Origin: Massilia violaceinigra
GTDB taxonomy: Bacteria > Pseudomonadota > Gammaproteobacteria > Burkholderiales > Burkholderiaceae_D
Reading direction: 5' to 3'
NCBI RefSeq assembly: GCF_002752675.1
Contig: NZ_CP024608.1
Coordinates: 4,650,001-4,714,000, forward strand
DNA: 64,000 bases
Shown: one piece after another, positions 37,897 to 47,738 of the stretch
How positions within the stretch are numbered: position 1 is the stretch's first letter
Layout of the letters: each line of letters starts with the position of its first letter
The notes under the pieces: generated by a model
The model's database searches: none
What the model saw: the letters and a program-made list of their open reading frames with translations, nothing else
Told to the model about the DNA's origin: nothing
Translations under genes and position numbers: made by a program

Positions 37897-37919
37897 GCGA
37901 CGCGCTACGCGACGCGCTT
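37885..37919. repeat. Three 12-bp tandem repeats across two gene ends
   Basis: GCGACGCGCTA recurs at 37885, 37897 and (as GCGACGCGCTT) 37909, with a 12-bp period. The first unit holds the stop of the SUKH-like gene; the second holds the stop of the CheR-like gene on the opposite strand. It is probably replication slippage at a gene boundary. Confidence 0.8.
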
Positions 37920-38720
37920 GTACCACGGCTGGTGCGCAAGCACCGGCCGGTAGCTCGACGCCAGCGTGTCGCCGGGCGCCAGCTCACGGTCGATCCCCAG
38001 CACCCCGAACAGCGCCAGGCTGTCGTGGAACAGGCGCAGGGTGCGCTGGCGCAGCACGGGGCCAAAATCGGCCAGCGCGCGCCGGCATAAAATCAGCTGG
38101 AACTCGTTGAACGACGCATCCGTCACCAGATTGTACTGTGCCCACGTGATGCGGCTGCGCAGCGCCGGCAGCAGCACCGCGCGCTTGCCGCGCACCTCGA
38201 AATAATCGGCCAGGTTGGCCGTCCCGCCGCTTTTCAGGTAGTTCTCCTGATACTGCTCCATGCGCTCCATCGGGATGCTGGCCTCGCGCGCTTCGGCCAG
38301 CAATTCCTCGTTGGCGACGGTGGCGAAAATCTCGGTCCGATGATCCATCTGCTGCTCGGCCAATAAAATCGCCAGCGACCACGCCTCCTCCGCATGCGCG
38401 CACTCGGCCAGCCACACTTTCGGCAGCGCCGACGCGCGCAGGCAGGCGCCAAGCACCTCGCGCGTCTGGCGCACCTGTTCCGGATCGTCGAACAGGTGCG
38501 CCGGCTGCACGCTCAGCGCGCGCAGCAGCGCCGCCGCGGCAGCCCCATCGTGCAGCACGCGGTCCTGCAGCAGCGACACCGTGGCCAGATCGCGCTCTTC
38601 CATCAACGCCAGCAGCCGGCGCTTCAGGCCCGGACGGTCGTAGGCGCGGAAGTCGAAGCCATAGCGCTGGAAAACGCCCTCCAGCAGCAGGTCGACTTCC
38701 AGCTCCTCGGTTGCCGGCAT
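37905..38720 (-). CDS. CheR-like protein with degenerate methyltransferase motif
   Basis: A 271-residue protein with the CheR fold of the hybrid-kinase-linked group (LLEGVFQRYGFDFRAYDRPGLKRRLLALMEERDL; FNEFQLILCRRAL). The SAM-binding loop normally AGCATGEE reads AECAHAEE, and the acidic ATD(I/V) motif reads ATVAN. SAM binding is therefore doubtful and it may be a noncatalytic scaffold. It starts 23 bp after the poly-HAMP kinase and is the last gene of a three-gene minus-strand operon. Start at 38720 chosen from homology; the ribosome site is weak. Confidence 0.8.
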   Translation of the reverse strand: MPATEELEVDLLLEGVFQRYGFDFRAYDRPGLKRRLLALMEERDLATVSLLQDRVLHDGAAAAALLRALSVQPAHLFDDPEQVRQTREVLGACLRASALPKVWLAECAHAEEAWSLAILLAEQQMDHRTEIFATVANEELLAEAREASIPMERMEQYQENYLKSGGTANLADYFEVRGKRAVLLPALRSRITWAQYNLVTDASFNEFQLILCRRALADFGPVLRQRTLRLFHDSLALFGVLGIDRELAPGDTLASSYRPVLAHQPWYKRVA

Positions 38721-38743
38721 GCCGGCCTGCCTGATTGGGCCGT

Positions 38744-41700
38744 TCAATGCAGCCACACCCGCATCAGCGACAGCAGCTGGGCCACATCGACCGGCTTGGT
38801 GATGTAGTCCGACGCACCGGCGGCGATACACTTGTCGCGGTCGCCCTTCATCGCCTTGGCGGTCAGGGTGATGATCGGCAGCGACTTGAACTTCGGTATG
38901 CGGCGGATGGCGCGCATGGTGTCGTAGCCGTCCATCTCCGGCATCATGATGTCCATCAGGACGATCTCGATGGTCGGGTCTTTTTCCAGCACCTCGATGC
39001 CGTCGCGGCCGTTTTCGGCGAACGACACCTGCATCTGCTGGCGCTCCAGCAGCGACGACAGGGCGAAGATGTTGCGCAGGTCATCGTCGACGATCAGTAC
39101 CTTGCGTCCGGACAGGCCGCCATCGGCCGCGTGGATCTCTTCCAGCATGCGGCGCTGCAGTTCCGGCAGCGAGGCGTGCGAGCGGTGCAGGAACAGGGCC
39201 GTTTCGTCGAGCAGCCGTTCGGGCGAACGCGCATCCTTGATGACGATGGTCTTGGCATAGCGTTTCAGCTTGGTCACTTCCTTGCGGCTCAATTCCTTGG
39301 CGGTGTAGATCACGATCGGCAGGTCGCGCAGGGAAGGGTCCTTGCCGATCACGTCGAGCAGGTCGAAGCCGCTGATGTCGGGCAGGGTCAGGTCCAGCAC
39401 CATGCAGTCGAAGTGCGAGCCGCGCAGCGCCTCCAGCGCGGCCGCGCCGGTTTCCACGGCGACGATGCGCAGGTCGGCGTCGCCGATCAGCGAGACGATC
39501 GAGTCGCGCTGCATCTTTTCGTCATCGACCACCAGCAGGCTGCGTTTGCCGCCCAGCAGGAACTTCTGGATGCGCGTGAATTCTTCCTGCAGCGCTTCGC
39601 GTTCGACCGGCTTGCTGATGTACGAAATGGCGCCCTGGCGCAGCGCCCGTTCGCGCTCGCGCAGGCTGGACATCACGTGCACAGGAATATGGCGCGTGCT
39701 CGGATCGCGTTTCAGGCGGTCCAGCACCGTGAAGCCATCGATGTCGGGCAGGTCGAGGTCGAGCATGATCGCCGAGGGCAGGTAATCGCGCGCCAGCGAC
39801 AGCGCCGAATCGCCCTGGTGCGTGACGATCGCCTTGAAGTTCTTCTCGCGCGCAAACTCCATGACGTCCTTGGCGAAGCGCTCGTCGTCTTCGATGATCA
39901 GTACCGACGGGTCGCCCGGGGCGATCAGGCCGCGGTCGTCCAGCACCGACGCGTATTCGACCAGCTGCGCTTGCGACGCGGCCGGATCGGCGTGCATGGT
40001 GCTGCTGTCGTACGGCGTGACCGTGCTGGCATACACCACGGTCGATGGGGGCGGCGCCAGGCGCGCAGGCTGCGGCTGGCGCGCCTGGTCGTAGTTGATG
40101 AAGCCGGCCCGGTTGTAAGGCAGGAACAGGGTAAAGGTGGAACCGGCGTTGACCACCGATTCGACCCGGATTTCGCCGCCCAGCAGGCGCGCCAGTTCGC
40201 GCGAAATCGACAGGCCAAGGCCGGTGCCGCCGTACTTGCGGGCGGTGGAGCCGTCGGCCTGCTGGAACGCTTCGAAAATGAGCTGCAGCTTGTCGGCCGC
40301 GATACCCACGCCGGTGTCGCGCACCGAGAACGCCAGCACCGCATCGGCATGCACCAGGTTCGGATGGTCGCTGGTCCAGCCGCTCGTCACCAGCGAGATT
40401 TCGAGGGCGACTTCGCCATGGCTGGTGAACTTGAAGGCGTTCGACAGCAGGTTTTTGAGCACCTGCTGCAAGCGCGTGGTGTCGGTCATCACGGCGGTCG
40501 GCAGGGCGTCCGCCAGCAGCACCGTGAAGCCCAGGTGCTTCGCTTCGGCCATGTGGCGGAAGGTGCGGTCGACGTAGTTGCGCAGGTTCGAGAAGCGGTA
40601 TTCCGACACATCGAGTGTCACGGTTCCGGATTCGATCTTGGACAGGTCGAGAATGTCATTAATCAGAGTCAGCAAGTCCGATCCGGAACCGTGGATCGTC
40701 TTTGCGAACTCTACTTGCTTTCCCGAGAGGTTGCCCTCAGGGTTATCCGACAGCTGCTGCGCCAGAATGAGCAGGGAGTTGAGCGGGGTGCGCAGCTCGT
40801 GCGACATATTCGCGAGGAACTCGGATTTGTACTTGGACGACAGCGCCAGCTGGGTCGCTTTTTCTTCCAGTGCCAGCTTGGCCTGTTCCACCTCGCGGTT
40901 TTTGCGTTCCACCTCGATGTTCTGTTCGGACAGCAGGCGCGCCTTTTCGGCCAGTTCCTGGTTGGTTTGCTGCAGTTCCTGCGCCAGCGACTGGGACTGG
41001 GTCAGCAGCGATTCGGTACGGCTGTTCGCTTCGATCGTGTTGAGCACCACCCCGATCGATTCCATCAGCTGGTCGAGGAAGGAGAGGTGGGTTTCGGTGA
41101 AGCGGTCGAGCGAGGCGATTTCGATCACGGCCTTGACCTGCTGCTCGAACAGGATCGGCAGCACCACGATATTGGTCGGCGGCGCCGCGCCCAGGCCCGA
41201 CGAGACCACGATGTAATCGCGCGGCACGTCGGTCAGCCAGATGCGGCTTTTCTCCAGCGCGCACTGGCCGACCAGCCCTTCGCCCGGCAGGAAGGAGGTG
41301 GCCAGCTTGCGGCTGGAACGGTAGCCGTAGCTGGCGATCATGCGCAGGCGCGCGTCGAGCTCCTGCGAATCCATCATGTAGAACACGCCGTGGTGGGCCG
41401 ATACCAGCGGCGCCAGTTCGGACAGGATCAGTTTTGTCACCGCCTGCAAATCGCGCTGGCCTTGCAGCAGGCGCGTAAAGCGCGCCAGGTTGGTCTTGAG
41501 CCAATCCTGCTGCGCGTTTTTCTGCGTGGTTTCTTTCAGGTTGCGGATCATCTCGTTGATGTTGTCCTTCAGGTAGGACACCTCGCCGCGCGCTTCCACC
41601 TGAATGGAACGCGACAAGTCGCCGCGCGTCACGGCGGTCGCCACCTCGGCAATCGCGCGCACCTGGTTGGTGAGGTTTGCCGCCAGCTGGTTGACGTTCT

Positions 41701-43645
41701 CGGTCAAATCCTTCCACGTACCGGCCACGCCGGACACATTGGCCTGGCCGCCCAGCTTGCCTTCGGTTCCCACTTCGCGCGCCACGCGCGTCACTTCCGA
41801 TGCGAACGAGGACAATTGATCCACCATCACGTTGATGGTGTCTTTCAGTTCCAGGATCTCGCCCTTGACGTCCACCGTGATCTTCTTGGACAGGTCGCCG
41901 CGCGCCACGGCGGTGGTCACCGCCGCGATGTTACGCACCTGGCCCGTCAGGTTCGACGCCATGAAGTTCACGTTGTCGGTCAAGTCCTTCCAGGTGCCTC
42001 CCACGCCCGGCACGTACGCCTGGCCGCCCAGCTTACCTTCGGTACCCACCTCGCGCGCCACGCGCGTGACTTCCGATGCGAAGGAAGACAATTGGTCCAC
42101 CATCACGTTAATCGTGTTTTTCAGCTCCAGGATTTCGCCCTTCACGTCCACCGTGATCTTCTTGGACAGGTCGCCGTTGGCCACCGCGGTAGTCACGTCG
42201 GCGATGTTGCGCACCTGGCCGGTGAGGTTACCCGCCATCGAGTTCACGCCGTCGGTCAAGTCTTTCCACGTTCCCGCCACGCCGGGCACGTTGGCCTGGC
42301 CGCCCAGCTTGCCTTCGGTACCCACCTCGCGCGCCACGCGCGTCACTTCCGACGCGAAGGAGTTCAACTGGTCGACCATCACGTTGATGGTGTTTTTCAG
42401 TTCCAGGATCTCGCCCTTGACGTCCACCGTGATCTTCTTGGACAAGTCCCCGTTCGCCACCGCGGTCGTCACGTCGGCGATGTTACGCACCTGGCCGGTG
42501 AGGTTGCCCGCCATCGAGTTGACCGAATCGGTCAAGTCCTTCCAGGTGCCGGCCACGCCTTTCACCTGCGCCTGGCCGCCCAGCTTTCCTTCGGTACCCA
42601 CTTCGCGCGCCACGCGCGTCACTTCCGAGGCGAAGGAGGACAACTGGTCCACCATCACGTTAATCGTGTTTTTGAGTTCGAGAATCTCGCCCTTCACGTC
42701 CACCGTGATCTTCTTGGACAAGTCGCCGTTCGCCACCGCGGTCGTCACCGCCGCGATGTTCCTCACCTGGCCGGTCAGATTGGACGCCATGAAGTTCACG
42801 TTATCGGTCAAGTCCTTCCAGGTGCCGCCCACCCCCGGCACGTAGGCCTGGCCGCCCAGTTTTCCTTCGGTACCCACCTCGCGCGCCACGCGTGTCACTT
42901 CCGACGCGAAGGAGCGCAGCTGGTCCACCATGACGTTGATGGTGTCCTTCAGTTGCAAAATCTCGCCGCGCACGTCCACCGTGATTTTCTTGGACAAGTC
43001 GCCGTTGGCCACCGCGGTGGTCACCTCGGCGATGTTGCGCACCTGCGAGGTGAGGTTACCCGCCATCGAGTTGACCGAGTCGGTCAAGTCCTTCCAGGTG
43101 CCGGCCACGCCTTTCACCTGCGCCTGGCCGCCGAGCTTACCCTCGGTGCCCACTTCGCGCGCCACGCGCGTGACTTCCGACGAAAACGAGGACAGCTGCT
43201 CGACCATGGTGTTGGCGGTGGTGGCCGCGCGCAGGTACTGGCCCTTGAGCGGATGGCCGTCCACTTCCAGCGCCATGGTCTGCGACAGGTCGCCCTTGGC
43301 CACCGCGCCGATGACGCGCGCCATTTCGGTGGTCGGGCGCACCAGGTCGTCGATCAGGGTGTTGACGGAGCTGATGATGGTGGCCCAGCCGCCCACCACG
43401 TTGGGGACCGAGGCGCGCTGGGTCAGGCGGCCTTCACGGCCCACCACGCGCGAGACGTCGGTTACCGCCTGCACCATCTTTTCCTTGGTCTCGATGATCT
43501 CGTTCAAGGTGTCGGCGATCTTGCCCGACATGCCGCTCCAGTCGGATGGCATGCGCGCCGTGAAGTCGCCCTTCTTGAGCGCCATCAGGGTCGATAGCAG
43601 GAGCTTGATGTCCAGTTCCTCGGCCAGGTCGGTCATGTTGTTCAT
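38744..43645 (-). CDS. Poly-HAMP hybrid histidine kinase with GAF and three receiver domains
   Basis: A 1633-residue cytoplasmic kinase without membrane helices. HAMP units fill about residues 20-720, including six copies of a 92-residue repeat ([18 protein letters not shown]...TWKDLTDxVNxMA). Then: GAF (about 725-870), coiled coil (about 870-935), HisKA ([12 protein letters not shown], His near 945), HATPase (to about 1185), and receivers REC1 (1245-1365; [10 protein letters not shown]), REC2 (1368-1485; [10 protein letters not shown]) and REC3 (1513-1633; [10 protein letters not shown]). HAMP-repeat kinases of this kind resemble fungal Nik1/Os-1 osmosensors. ATG at 43645 overlaps the TGA of the upstream gene; GAGGA lies 8 bp before it. 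Confidence 0.92.
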   Translation of the reverse strand: MNNMTDLAEELDIKLLLSTLMALKKGDFTARMPSDWSGMSGKIADTLNEIIETKEKMVQAVTDVSRVVGREGRLTQRASVPNVVGGWATIISSVNTLIDDLVRPTTEMARVIGAVAKGDLSQTMALEVDGHPLKGQYLRAATTANTMVEQLSSFSSEVTRVAREVGTEGKLGGQAQVKGVAGTWKDLTDSVNSMAGNLTSQVRNIAEVTTAVANGDLSKKITVDVRGEILQLKDTINVMVDQLRSFASEVTRVAREVGTEGKLGGQAYVPGVGGTWKDLTDNVNFMASNLTGQVRNIAAVTTAVANGDLSKKITVDVKGEILELKNTINVMVDQLSSFASEVTRVAREVGTEGKLGGQAQVKGVAGTWKDLTDSVNSMAGNLTGQVRNIADVTTAVANGDLSKKITVDVKGEILELKNTINVMVDQLNSFASEVTRVAREVGTEGKLGGQANVPGVAGTWKDLTDGVNSMAGNLTGQVRNIADVTTAVANGDLSKKITVDVKGEILELKNTINVMVDQLSSFASEVTRVAREVGTEGKLGGQAYVPGVGGTWKDLTDNVNFMASNLTGQVRNIAAVTTAVARGDLSKKITVDVKGEILELKDTINVMVDQLSSFASEVTRVAREVGTEGKLGGQANVSGVAGTWKDLTENVNQLAANLTNQVRAIAEVATAVTRGDLSRSIQVEARGEVSYLKDNINEMIRNLKETTQKNAQQDWLKTNLARFTRLLQGQRDLQAVTKLILSELAPLVSAHHGVFYMMDSQELDARLRMIASYGYRSSRKLATSFLPGEGLVGQCALEKSRIWLTDVPRDYIVVSSGLGAAPPTNIVVLPILFEQQVKAVIEIASLDRFTETHLSFLDQLMESIGVVLNTIEANSRTESLLTQSQSLAQELQQTNQELAEKARLLSEQNIEVERKNREVEQAKLALEEKATQLALSSKYKSEFLANMSHELRTPLNSLLILAQQLSDNPEGNLSGKQVEFAKTIHGSGSDLLTLINDILDLSKIESGTVTLDVSEYRFSNLRNYVDRTFRHMAEAKHLGFTVLLADALPTAVMTDTTRLQQVLKNLLSNAFKFTSHGEVALEISLVTSGWTSDHPNLVHADAVLAFSVRDTGVGIAADKLQLIFEAFQQADGSTARKYGGTGLGLSISRELARLLGGEIRVESVVNAGSTFTLFLPYNRAGFINYDQARQPQPARLAPPPSTVVYASTVTPYDSSTMHADPAASQAQLVEYASVLDDRGLIAPGDPSVLIIEDDERFAKDVMEFAREKNFKAIVTHQGDSALSLARDYLPSAIMLDLDLPDIDGFTVLDRLKRDPSTRHIPVHVMSSLRERERALRQGAISYISKPVEREALQEEFTRIQKFLLGGKRSLLVVDDEKMQRDSIVSLIGDADLRIVAVETGAAALEALRGSHFDCMVLDLTLPDISGFDLLDVIGKDPSLRDLPIVIYTAKELSRKEVTKLKRYAKTIVIKDARSPERLLDETALFLHRSHASLPELQRRMLEEIHAADGGLSGRKVLIVDDDLRNIFALSSLLERQQMQVSFAENGRDGIEVLEKDPTIEIVLMDIMMPEMDGYDTMRAIRRIPKFKSLPIITLTAKAMKGDRDKCIAAGASDYITKPVDVAQLLSLMRVWLH
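41650..43230 (-). repeat. Six tandem 276-bp repeats encoding HAMP units
   Basis: A fixed marker (gccacg of the VTRVAREV codons) recurs at 41781, 42057, 42333, 42609, 42885 and 43161, exactly 276 bp apart every time. Unit variants alternate in the QAxVxGVxG segment (QVKGVAG, YVPGVGG, QVKGVAG, NVPGVAG, YVPGVGG, NVSGVAG). The near identity indicates recent expansion or ongoing gene conversion, and makes repeat-number change likely. Confidence 0.95.
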
Positions 43646-45537
43646 CGGCTTAGTCCTCGTTTTTTGGGAGTTGAAGGAGAGGCCCGATTCGGATTCGGGC
43701 TCGTTGTCTGGTCGTTCTTGGATTGGTCCCGCAGCAGCGCCAGCATGGCCGGCGCGTGCAGGGGAGGGCTCAGCAGTTCGCCCTGGAATTCGTCGCAGCC
43801 GAGCGATTGCAGGACGGCCAGCTGTTCTTCGGTGTGCACGCCCTGTGCCAGCACGCGCAGGCCGAGCGCGCGGCCCAGGTGGACGATGGCGGCGGCCATG
43901 TCGGTGCCGCCGTCGATGCCGATGGCGCGCACAAAGGCGCGGTCGATTTTCATGGCGTCGAGCGGCAGTTCGCGCAGCATGGCCAGGGCCGCGCCGGCGC
44001 TGCCGAAGTCGTCGACCGTCAGGCGCACGCCGGCCGCTTTCAACTGGCGCAGCACGGCGACGTTGTCGCGCGTGTTGAGCAGCAGGTGCTCGGGAATTTC
44101 CAGCTCCAGCCAGCCCGGCGGCAGCTTGCAGGTGCGCAGGTGCGCCAGCACGCGCGCGGCCAGTTCGGGATGGATTTGCAGCAGTGCCAGGTCGACCGCC
44201 ATCACCACCTCCGGCGCCGGCTGCGCGCGCCAGGCGGCGGCCTGGCTGCAGGCGGCGCCCAGCATCCATTCGCACACCTGTTCGAGCAGCAGGCGGTCGG
44301 CCACGTCGGGCAGGAAGCTTGACGCGGCAATCAGCCCGTGGCGCGGATGGCGCCAGTACAGCAGCGCTTCGACCGCGCACACGGCGCCGTCGGCCACGGC
44401 GGCGCGCGGCTGGAACAGCAGCTCGAACTCCTTGCGTTCGAGCGCCGCGTGCAGCTCGGCCACCCACTGGGCGCGTTCGCGCTCGCGCGTGTTGAGCTCT
44501 TCGCGGAAAAATTCGATGCTGCCGCGCCGGTGCTGCTTGGCGTGGTACATGGCCGTGTCGGCGTTTTTCATCAGCTGCGCCGCGCTGTTGGCATCCTGCG
44601 GATACAGGCCGATGCCGATGCTGGTCGAGGTGGCGATGCGCTGGCCGTTGATGTCGAACGGGCGGCTGTGCGCCTGCTCGATCTTGCGCGCCACCCGGGC
44701 CGCATTGGCGGGCGCGCCGCGGCCTTCGAGCAGCACCACGAATTCGTCGCCGCCCAGGCGCGCCACCACGTCCGACACGCGCACCGCCGCCAGCAGGCGC
44801 GCCGCCACCTGGCGCAGCAATTCGTCGCCCACCTCGTGGCCGAGCGAATCGTTGATCTGCTTGAAGCGGTCCAGGTCGAGGAACAGCAGGGCGAATTCGC
44901 CCTGGTGGCGGTCGGCCGCGGCCACCGCATGTTCGAGTTGGGCGATCAGCGAGCGGCGGTTGACCAGGTTGGTCAGCGGGTCGCGGATCGACAGCGCCTG
45001 CGCGCGCTCTTCGGCCACCTTGCGCTCGGCCACTTCCTGTTCCAGGGCGCGGTTGATGCGTTCGAGGTCCTGCACGCGCTGCACGCGCAGGTCCTGGTTG
45101 AGCAGCGACAGTTCGCGCGTCTTGGCCTGCAGTTCGAGGTTCTTGCGGGTCAGGTCGACGAATACCGCCACCTTGGTTTGCAGTACCTGCGGGATCACCG
45201 GCGTAAACAGATAGTCGGCCGCGCCCTTGCTGTAGGCTTCCAGCCGATGGCGCTCGTCGCCGTAATGGGCGGTGATGAAAATGATCGGCACCGCGCTGGT
45301 GCGCGGGTGCGAATGGATGGCCTCCGCAGTCTCGAACCCATCCATGCCGGGCATGTTGGCGTCGAGCAAGATCACCGCAAAATCGTGGGTCAGCACCATG
45401 CGCAGCGCATCATGGCCGGACGTGGCGGTGAGCAGTTCGTAATGCTGCGCGCGCGCCGCCCCGGTCAGCAGGCTTTCGAGCGCGAGCAGGCTGGCTGCAT
45501 CATCGTTGACGAGTAAAACTTTCGGAATGATCTGCAC
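43642..45537 (-). CDS. Receiver-GGDEF-EAL protein with degenerate EAL
   Basis: A 631-residue cytoplasmic protein. Receiver 1-125 ([12 protein letters not shown]), coiled coil about 130-180, GGDEF about 185-345 (GGDEF intact), EAL about 355-600. The EAL domain is altered: EALLYW lacks the Arg, VNLS is VDLA, and the essential AEGVET glutamate is replaced (AQGVHT). It should therefore act as a diguanylate cyclase, or a c-di-GMP binding domain, and not as a phosphodiesterase. It is the first gene of the operon with the poly-HAMP kinase, which overlaps it by 4 bp. Confidence 0.88.
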   Translation of the reverse strand: MQIIPKVLLVNDDAASLLALESLLTGAARAQHYELLTATSGHDALRMVLTHDFAVILLDANMPGMDGFETAEAIHSHPRTSAVPIIFITAHYGDERHRLEAYSKGAADYLFTPVIPQVLQTKVAVFVDLTRKNLELQAKTRELSLLNQDLRVQRVQDLERINRALEQEVAERKVAEERAQALSIRDPLTNLVNRRSLIAQLEHAVAAADRHQGEFALLFLDLDRFKQINDSLGHEVGDELLRQVAARLLAAVRVSDVVARLGGDEFVVLLEGRGAPANAARVARKIEQAHSRPFDINGQRIATSTSIGIGLYPQDANSAAQLMKNADTAMYHAKQHRRGSIEFFREELNTRERERAQWVAELHAALERKEFELLFQPRAAVADGAVCAVEALLYWRHPRHGLIAASSFLPDVADRLLLEQVCEWMLGAACSQAAAWRAQPAPEVVMAVDLALLQIHPELAARVLAHLRTCKLPPGWLELEIPEHLLLNTRDNVAVLRQLKAAGVRLTVDDFGSAGAALAMLRELPLDAMKIDRAFVRAIGIDGGTDMAAAIVHLGRALGLRVLAQGVHTEEQLAVLQSLGCDEFQGELLSPPLHAPAMLALLRDQSKNDQTTSPNPNRASPSTPKKRGLSR

Positions 45538-45990
45538 GGTGCGGTGGGTCTGGTTGGGAATGGCTGCCGATCATATTGTTTACTACGGAACAGCAACTGT
45601 ATACCAGTGCGCCCGCCAGTCAAGCACCGGCGCCGCGCGCGGCCCAGGGCGAGAAAAACGTGCAGCTTACCCGTTTTGCATGGCCCCGTAACAGAAAGTG
45701 GCCAGAGACTACCCGAGAATAAATTTCCATGACGCACAATTCATTGTGCTCAGGGCCCATGTTGCGATTGCGCTACGGGTTTTGCTGCACCGCGCAAGTC
45801 AACCCGACGTAACTATTAGTTTCATTTCTGAAGGGAATTGTCCGTACAACTTGTCCAACATAAGCGTGCGGAAAAGCCTAAAATACTAACAAATAGTTAC
45901 TTTTCCAGGACTTTTAATTTACGCGAGCATCCCTGCTAGTGTCAGTACGGGATATTTGTGTAAAATAGGCAACTAAAGGGAGTGACGGCA
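45538..45990. other. 453-bp intergenic region between divergent signalling operon and luxR
   Basis: This contains the promoters of both divergent units. GTAACTATT occurs at 45809-45817 and inverted (AATAGTTAC) at 45892-45900, an exact 9-bp inverted pair 74 bp apart; it could be an operator. AAAGGGAG at 45975-45982 serves luxR. No gene is supported. Confidence 0.5.
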
Positions 45991-46728
45991 ATGGTGAAAA
46001 TGGGACAACTGATGACGCTGTTAAAAAGCGACCAGGAGAATGGCTGGAGTTCCGCCCTGTTTTCGCTGGCCCACGACCAGGGATTCGACCAGGTACTGTA
46101 TGGCGCGGTCGGCTCCAAGCATGTGAAGCTGGAGACGGCTTTCCTGCACAGCAATTACGCGCCCGCATGGCGCAGCCGCTACGACGCCGACAAGCTCCAC
46201 TACGTCGACCCGACGGTCGCCCATTGCATGACCAGCTCGCTTCCCATCGTGTGGGAACCGGATACCTTCCACGCCCCCGGCCAGCGCGAGATGTACGAGG
46301 AAGCCTGCGGCTACGGCATCCGTTCCGGCATCACCTTCCCCATCCACGGGCCGAGCGGGGAGTTCGGCGTGGTCAGTTTCGCCTCCGATGCGCCGCCCAA
46401 CGGCGAGTTCGACAGCACCATCAGCCAACTGATGCCGTCGCTATCGCTGATCCGCGACTATGCCTTCGAGTCCTCGCTCAAATTCGTCGCGCCCAAGCCG
46501 GGCGCCGAACCGATTCCCCGCCTGACCAAGCGCGAACTCGAAGTGCTCAACTGGGTCATGGTTGGCAAATCGTCGTGGGAAATCTCCAAGATCGTGCTCT
46601 GCTCCGAGGCGACCGTGAATTTTCACATCGGTAACATCCGCGTGAAATTCAATGTCAACACCCGGCAGCAGGCACTGGTCAAGGCCATCAGCCTGGGTAT
46701 CATCAGCCCGGAAGATCCCCATCGCTGA
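45991..46728 (+). CDS. LuxR-family quorum-sensing regulator
   Basis: A 245-residue protein with an N-terminal autoinducer-binding domain (about 15-165) and a C-terminal GerE/LuxR HTH (about 180-240: LTKRELEVLNWVMVGKSSWEISKIVLCSEATVNFHIGNI). The acyl-homoserine-lactone contacts are present: W and Y in WRSRYDADKLHY, D-P in VDPTV, and W in IVWEPD. It lies upstream of an rsaL-like gene and luxI, as in lasR-rsaL-lasI. Start ATG 45991 has AAAGGGAG 8 bp upstream; a GTG at 45982 overlaps that site. Its 3' end overlaps the convergent rsaL-like gene by 26 bp. Confidence 0.92.
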   Translation: MVKMGQLMTLLKSDQENGWSSALFSLAHDQGFDQVLYGAVGSKHVKLETAFLHSNYAPAWRSRYDADKLHYVDPTVAHCMTSSLPIVWEPDTFHAPGQREMYEEACGYGIRSGITFPIHGPSGEFGVVSFASDAPPNGEFDSTISQLMPSLSLIRDYAFESSLKFVAPKPGAEPIPRLTKRELEVLNWVMVGKSSWEISKIVLCSEATVNFHIGNIRVKFNVNTRQQALVKAISLGIISPEDPHR

Positions 46729-46993
46729 GCTTGCCCTTGACATACAGCTTGACCAAAATCGCCACCGGCGCCGGGATGCCCAGGCCGGTTTCAAAGCGGC
46801 TGCCGCTGGACTGGGTGACGCCGAAGCGTCCCCAGAACTTTTCCTGGCTCTCGCGCTTGCTGATCCTGAAGCGTTTTAATTCGCTGTGGGGCGTGCTGGC
46901 CGTGCTGCCTGCCTGTTGGACGCCGCTATCGTGATCGACCTCACCGCGCTGTTCTGCCACGGCCGTCGTCTGGTAATTGAAATCCTGAGCCAT
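46703..46993 (-). CDS. rsaL: RsaL-like HTH repressor
   Basis: A 96-residue protein whose last 60 residues match the RsaL signature: RISKRESQEKFWGRFGVTQSSGSRFETG followed by IPAPVAILVKLYVKGKLSDGDL. In Pseudomonas aeruginosa RsaL is a tetrahelical HTH protein that represses lasI and limits signal output. Position and orientation match that locus: between luxR and luxI, divergent from luxI. GAGGA lies 6 bp upstream of the ATG. The N-terminal 35 residues are polar and likely disordered. Confidence 0.85.
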   Translation of the reverse strand: MAQDFNYQTTAVAEQRGEVDHDSGVQQAGSTASTPHSELKRFRISKRESQEKFWGRFGVTQSSGSRFETGLGIPAPVAILVKLYVKGKLSDGDLPG

Positions 46994-47046
46994 ACCGTTT
47001 CCTCGCAAACAAAAGGGCAGTATTCCATTCACTGTGCTTACGGGCC

Positions 47047-47066
47047 ACCTAGCAACTCTACTAGTT
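47047..47066. promoter_or_regulatory. lux-box-like operator of luxI
   Basis: ACCTAGCAACTCTACTAGTT has the CT-N12-AG core of LuxR/LasR-type boxes. It ends 69 bp before the luxI start. Its centre lies 31 bp upstream of a CATGAT hexamer (47085-47090), compatible with LuxR activation from a site next to the -35 region. It also lies 54 bp upstream of the rsaL start, so it could serve both promoters. Confidence 0.65.
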
Positions 47067-47081
47067 ATGTTAATGACTTTT

Positions 47082-47101
47082 TTGCATGATTCTTCATGCA
47101 A
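47082..47101. promoter_or_regulatory. Perfect inverted repeat in the luxI promoter, candidate RsaL operator
   Basis: TTGCATGATTCTTCATGCAA: two 8-bp arms, fully complementary, with a 4-bp spacer, lying on the probable -10 region and start of luxI transcription. Such a site is well placed for a repressor such as the RsaL-like protein encoded next door. RsaL of Pseudomonas binds a different sequence, so the match is by position and symmetry only. Confidence 0.5.
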
Positions 47102-47135
47102 GTTGCATAACTTTTTATAAAGCGAGGTACCTAAG

Positions 47136-47723
47136 ATGGCTCTGCATATTCGAATCGCCGCACGGCGCGAATTTAAATCGCGTGACCTGTGGGAGATGCA
47201 TACACTGCGCGCCAAGGTCTTCAAAGACCGGCTCGGCTGGGAAGTGCCGATCATGAGCGGCATGGAGATCGATGGCTACGATGCCCTCGAACCGCTCTAC
47301 ATGATGATCCGTGAACCGGGGGGAGGGGCCCTGCGCGGCTGCTGGCGCCTCTTGCCGACCGAAGGCCCGTACATGCTCAAGGATTCATTTGCGCAGCTCC
47401 TGCACGGCCAGGATGCCCCTCAGAACGCACGCATTTGGGAATTGTCGCGTTTCGCCATTGAAACTGACGGCAACCAGAATTTCGGTTTTTCCGACATTAC
47501 GATGGAATCGATCGGCGAAATCATCAGCCACGGCCATCACGCCGGGCTGGACCAGTACGTGACCGTCACCACCACCGCCATCGAGCGCCTGCTGCGCCGT
47601 GCCGGGGTGCTTACCACGCGCTTCGGCGACCCGGTGCAGATCGGGGTCGAGCGCGCCGTGGCCCTGTATATCGACATCGCCGGCACCTACGAAGCGATGT
47701 TCGAGTCGCGCCTGGCCTCCTGA
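47136..47723 (+). CDS. luxI: Acyl-homoserine-lactone synthase, LasI-like
   Basis: A 195-residue LuxI-family enzyme that makes an N-acyl-homoserine lactone from S-adenosylmethionine and acyl-ACP. The conserved residues are seen: R and F in LRAKVFKDRLGW, the E-x-D-x-x-D in EIDGYDALEP, R in GCWRLLPTEGPYML, and E and R in WELSRFAIE. The signal chain length cannot be deduced. The RBS is GCGAGG at 47122-47127. It follows a lux-box-like site and a perfect dyad, and faces a convergent helical-protein gene 15 bp downstream. Confidence 0.95.
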   Translation: MALHIRIAARREFKSRDLWEMHTLRAKVFKDRLGWEVPIMSGMEIDGYDALEPLYMMIREPGGGALRGCWRLLPTEGPYMLKDSFAQLLHGQDAPQNARIWELSRFAIETDGNQNFGFSDITMESIGEIISHGHHAGLDQYVTVTTTAIERLLRRAGVLTTRFGDPVQIGVERAVALYIDIAGTYEAMFESRLAS

Positions 47724-47738
47724 GCGGCGAGCGCCGGC

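Noticed and set aside
38735..43597. 1620-codon plus-strand open frame antisense to the poly-HAMP kinase
   Set aside because: It mirrors the repeat array of the real gene, is His/Arg/Gln-rich and has no recognisable domain.
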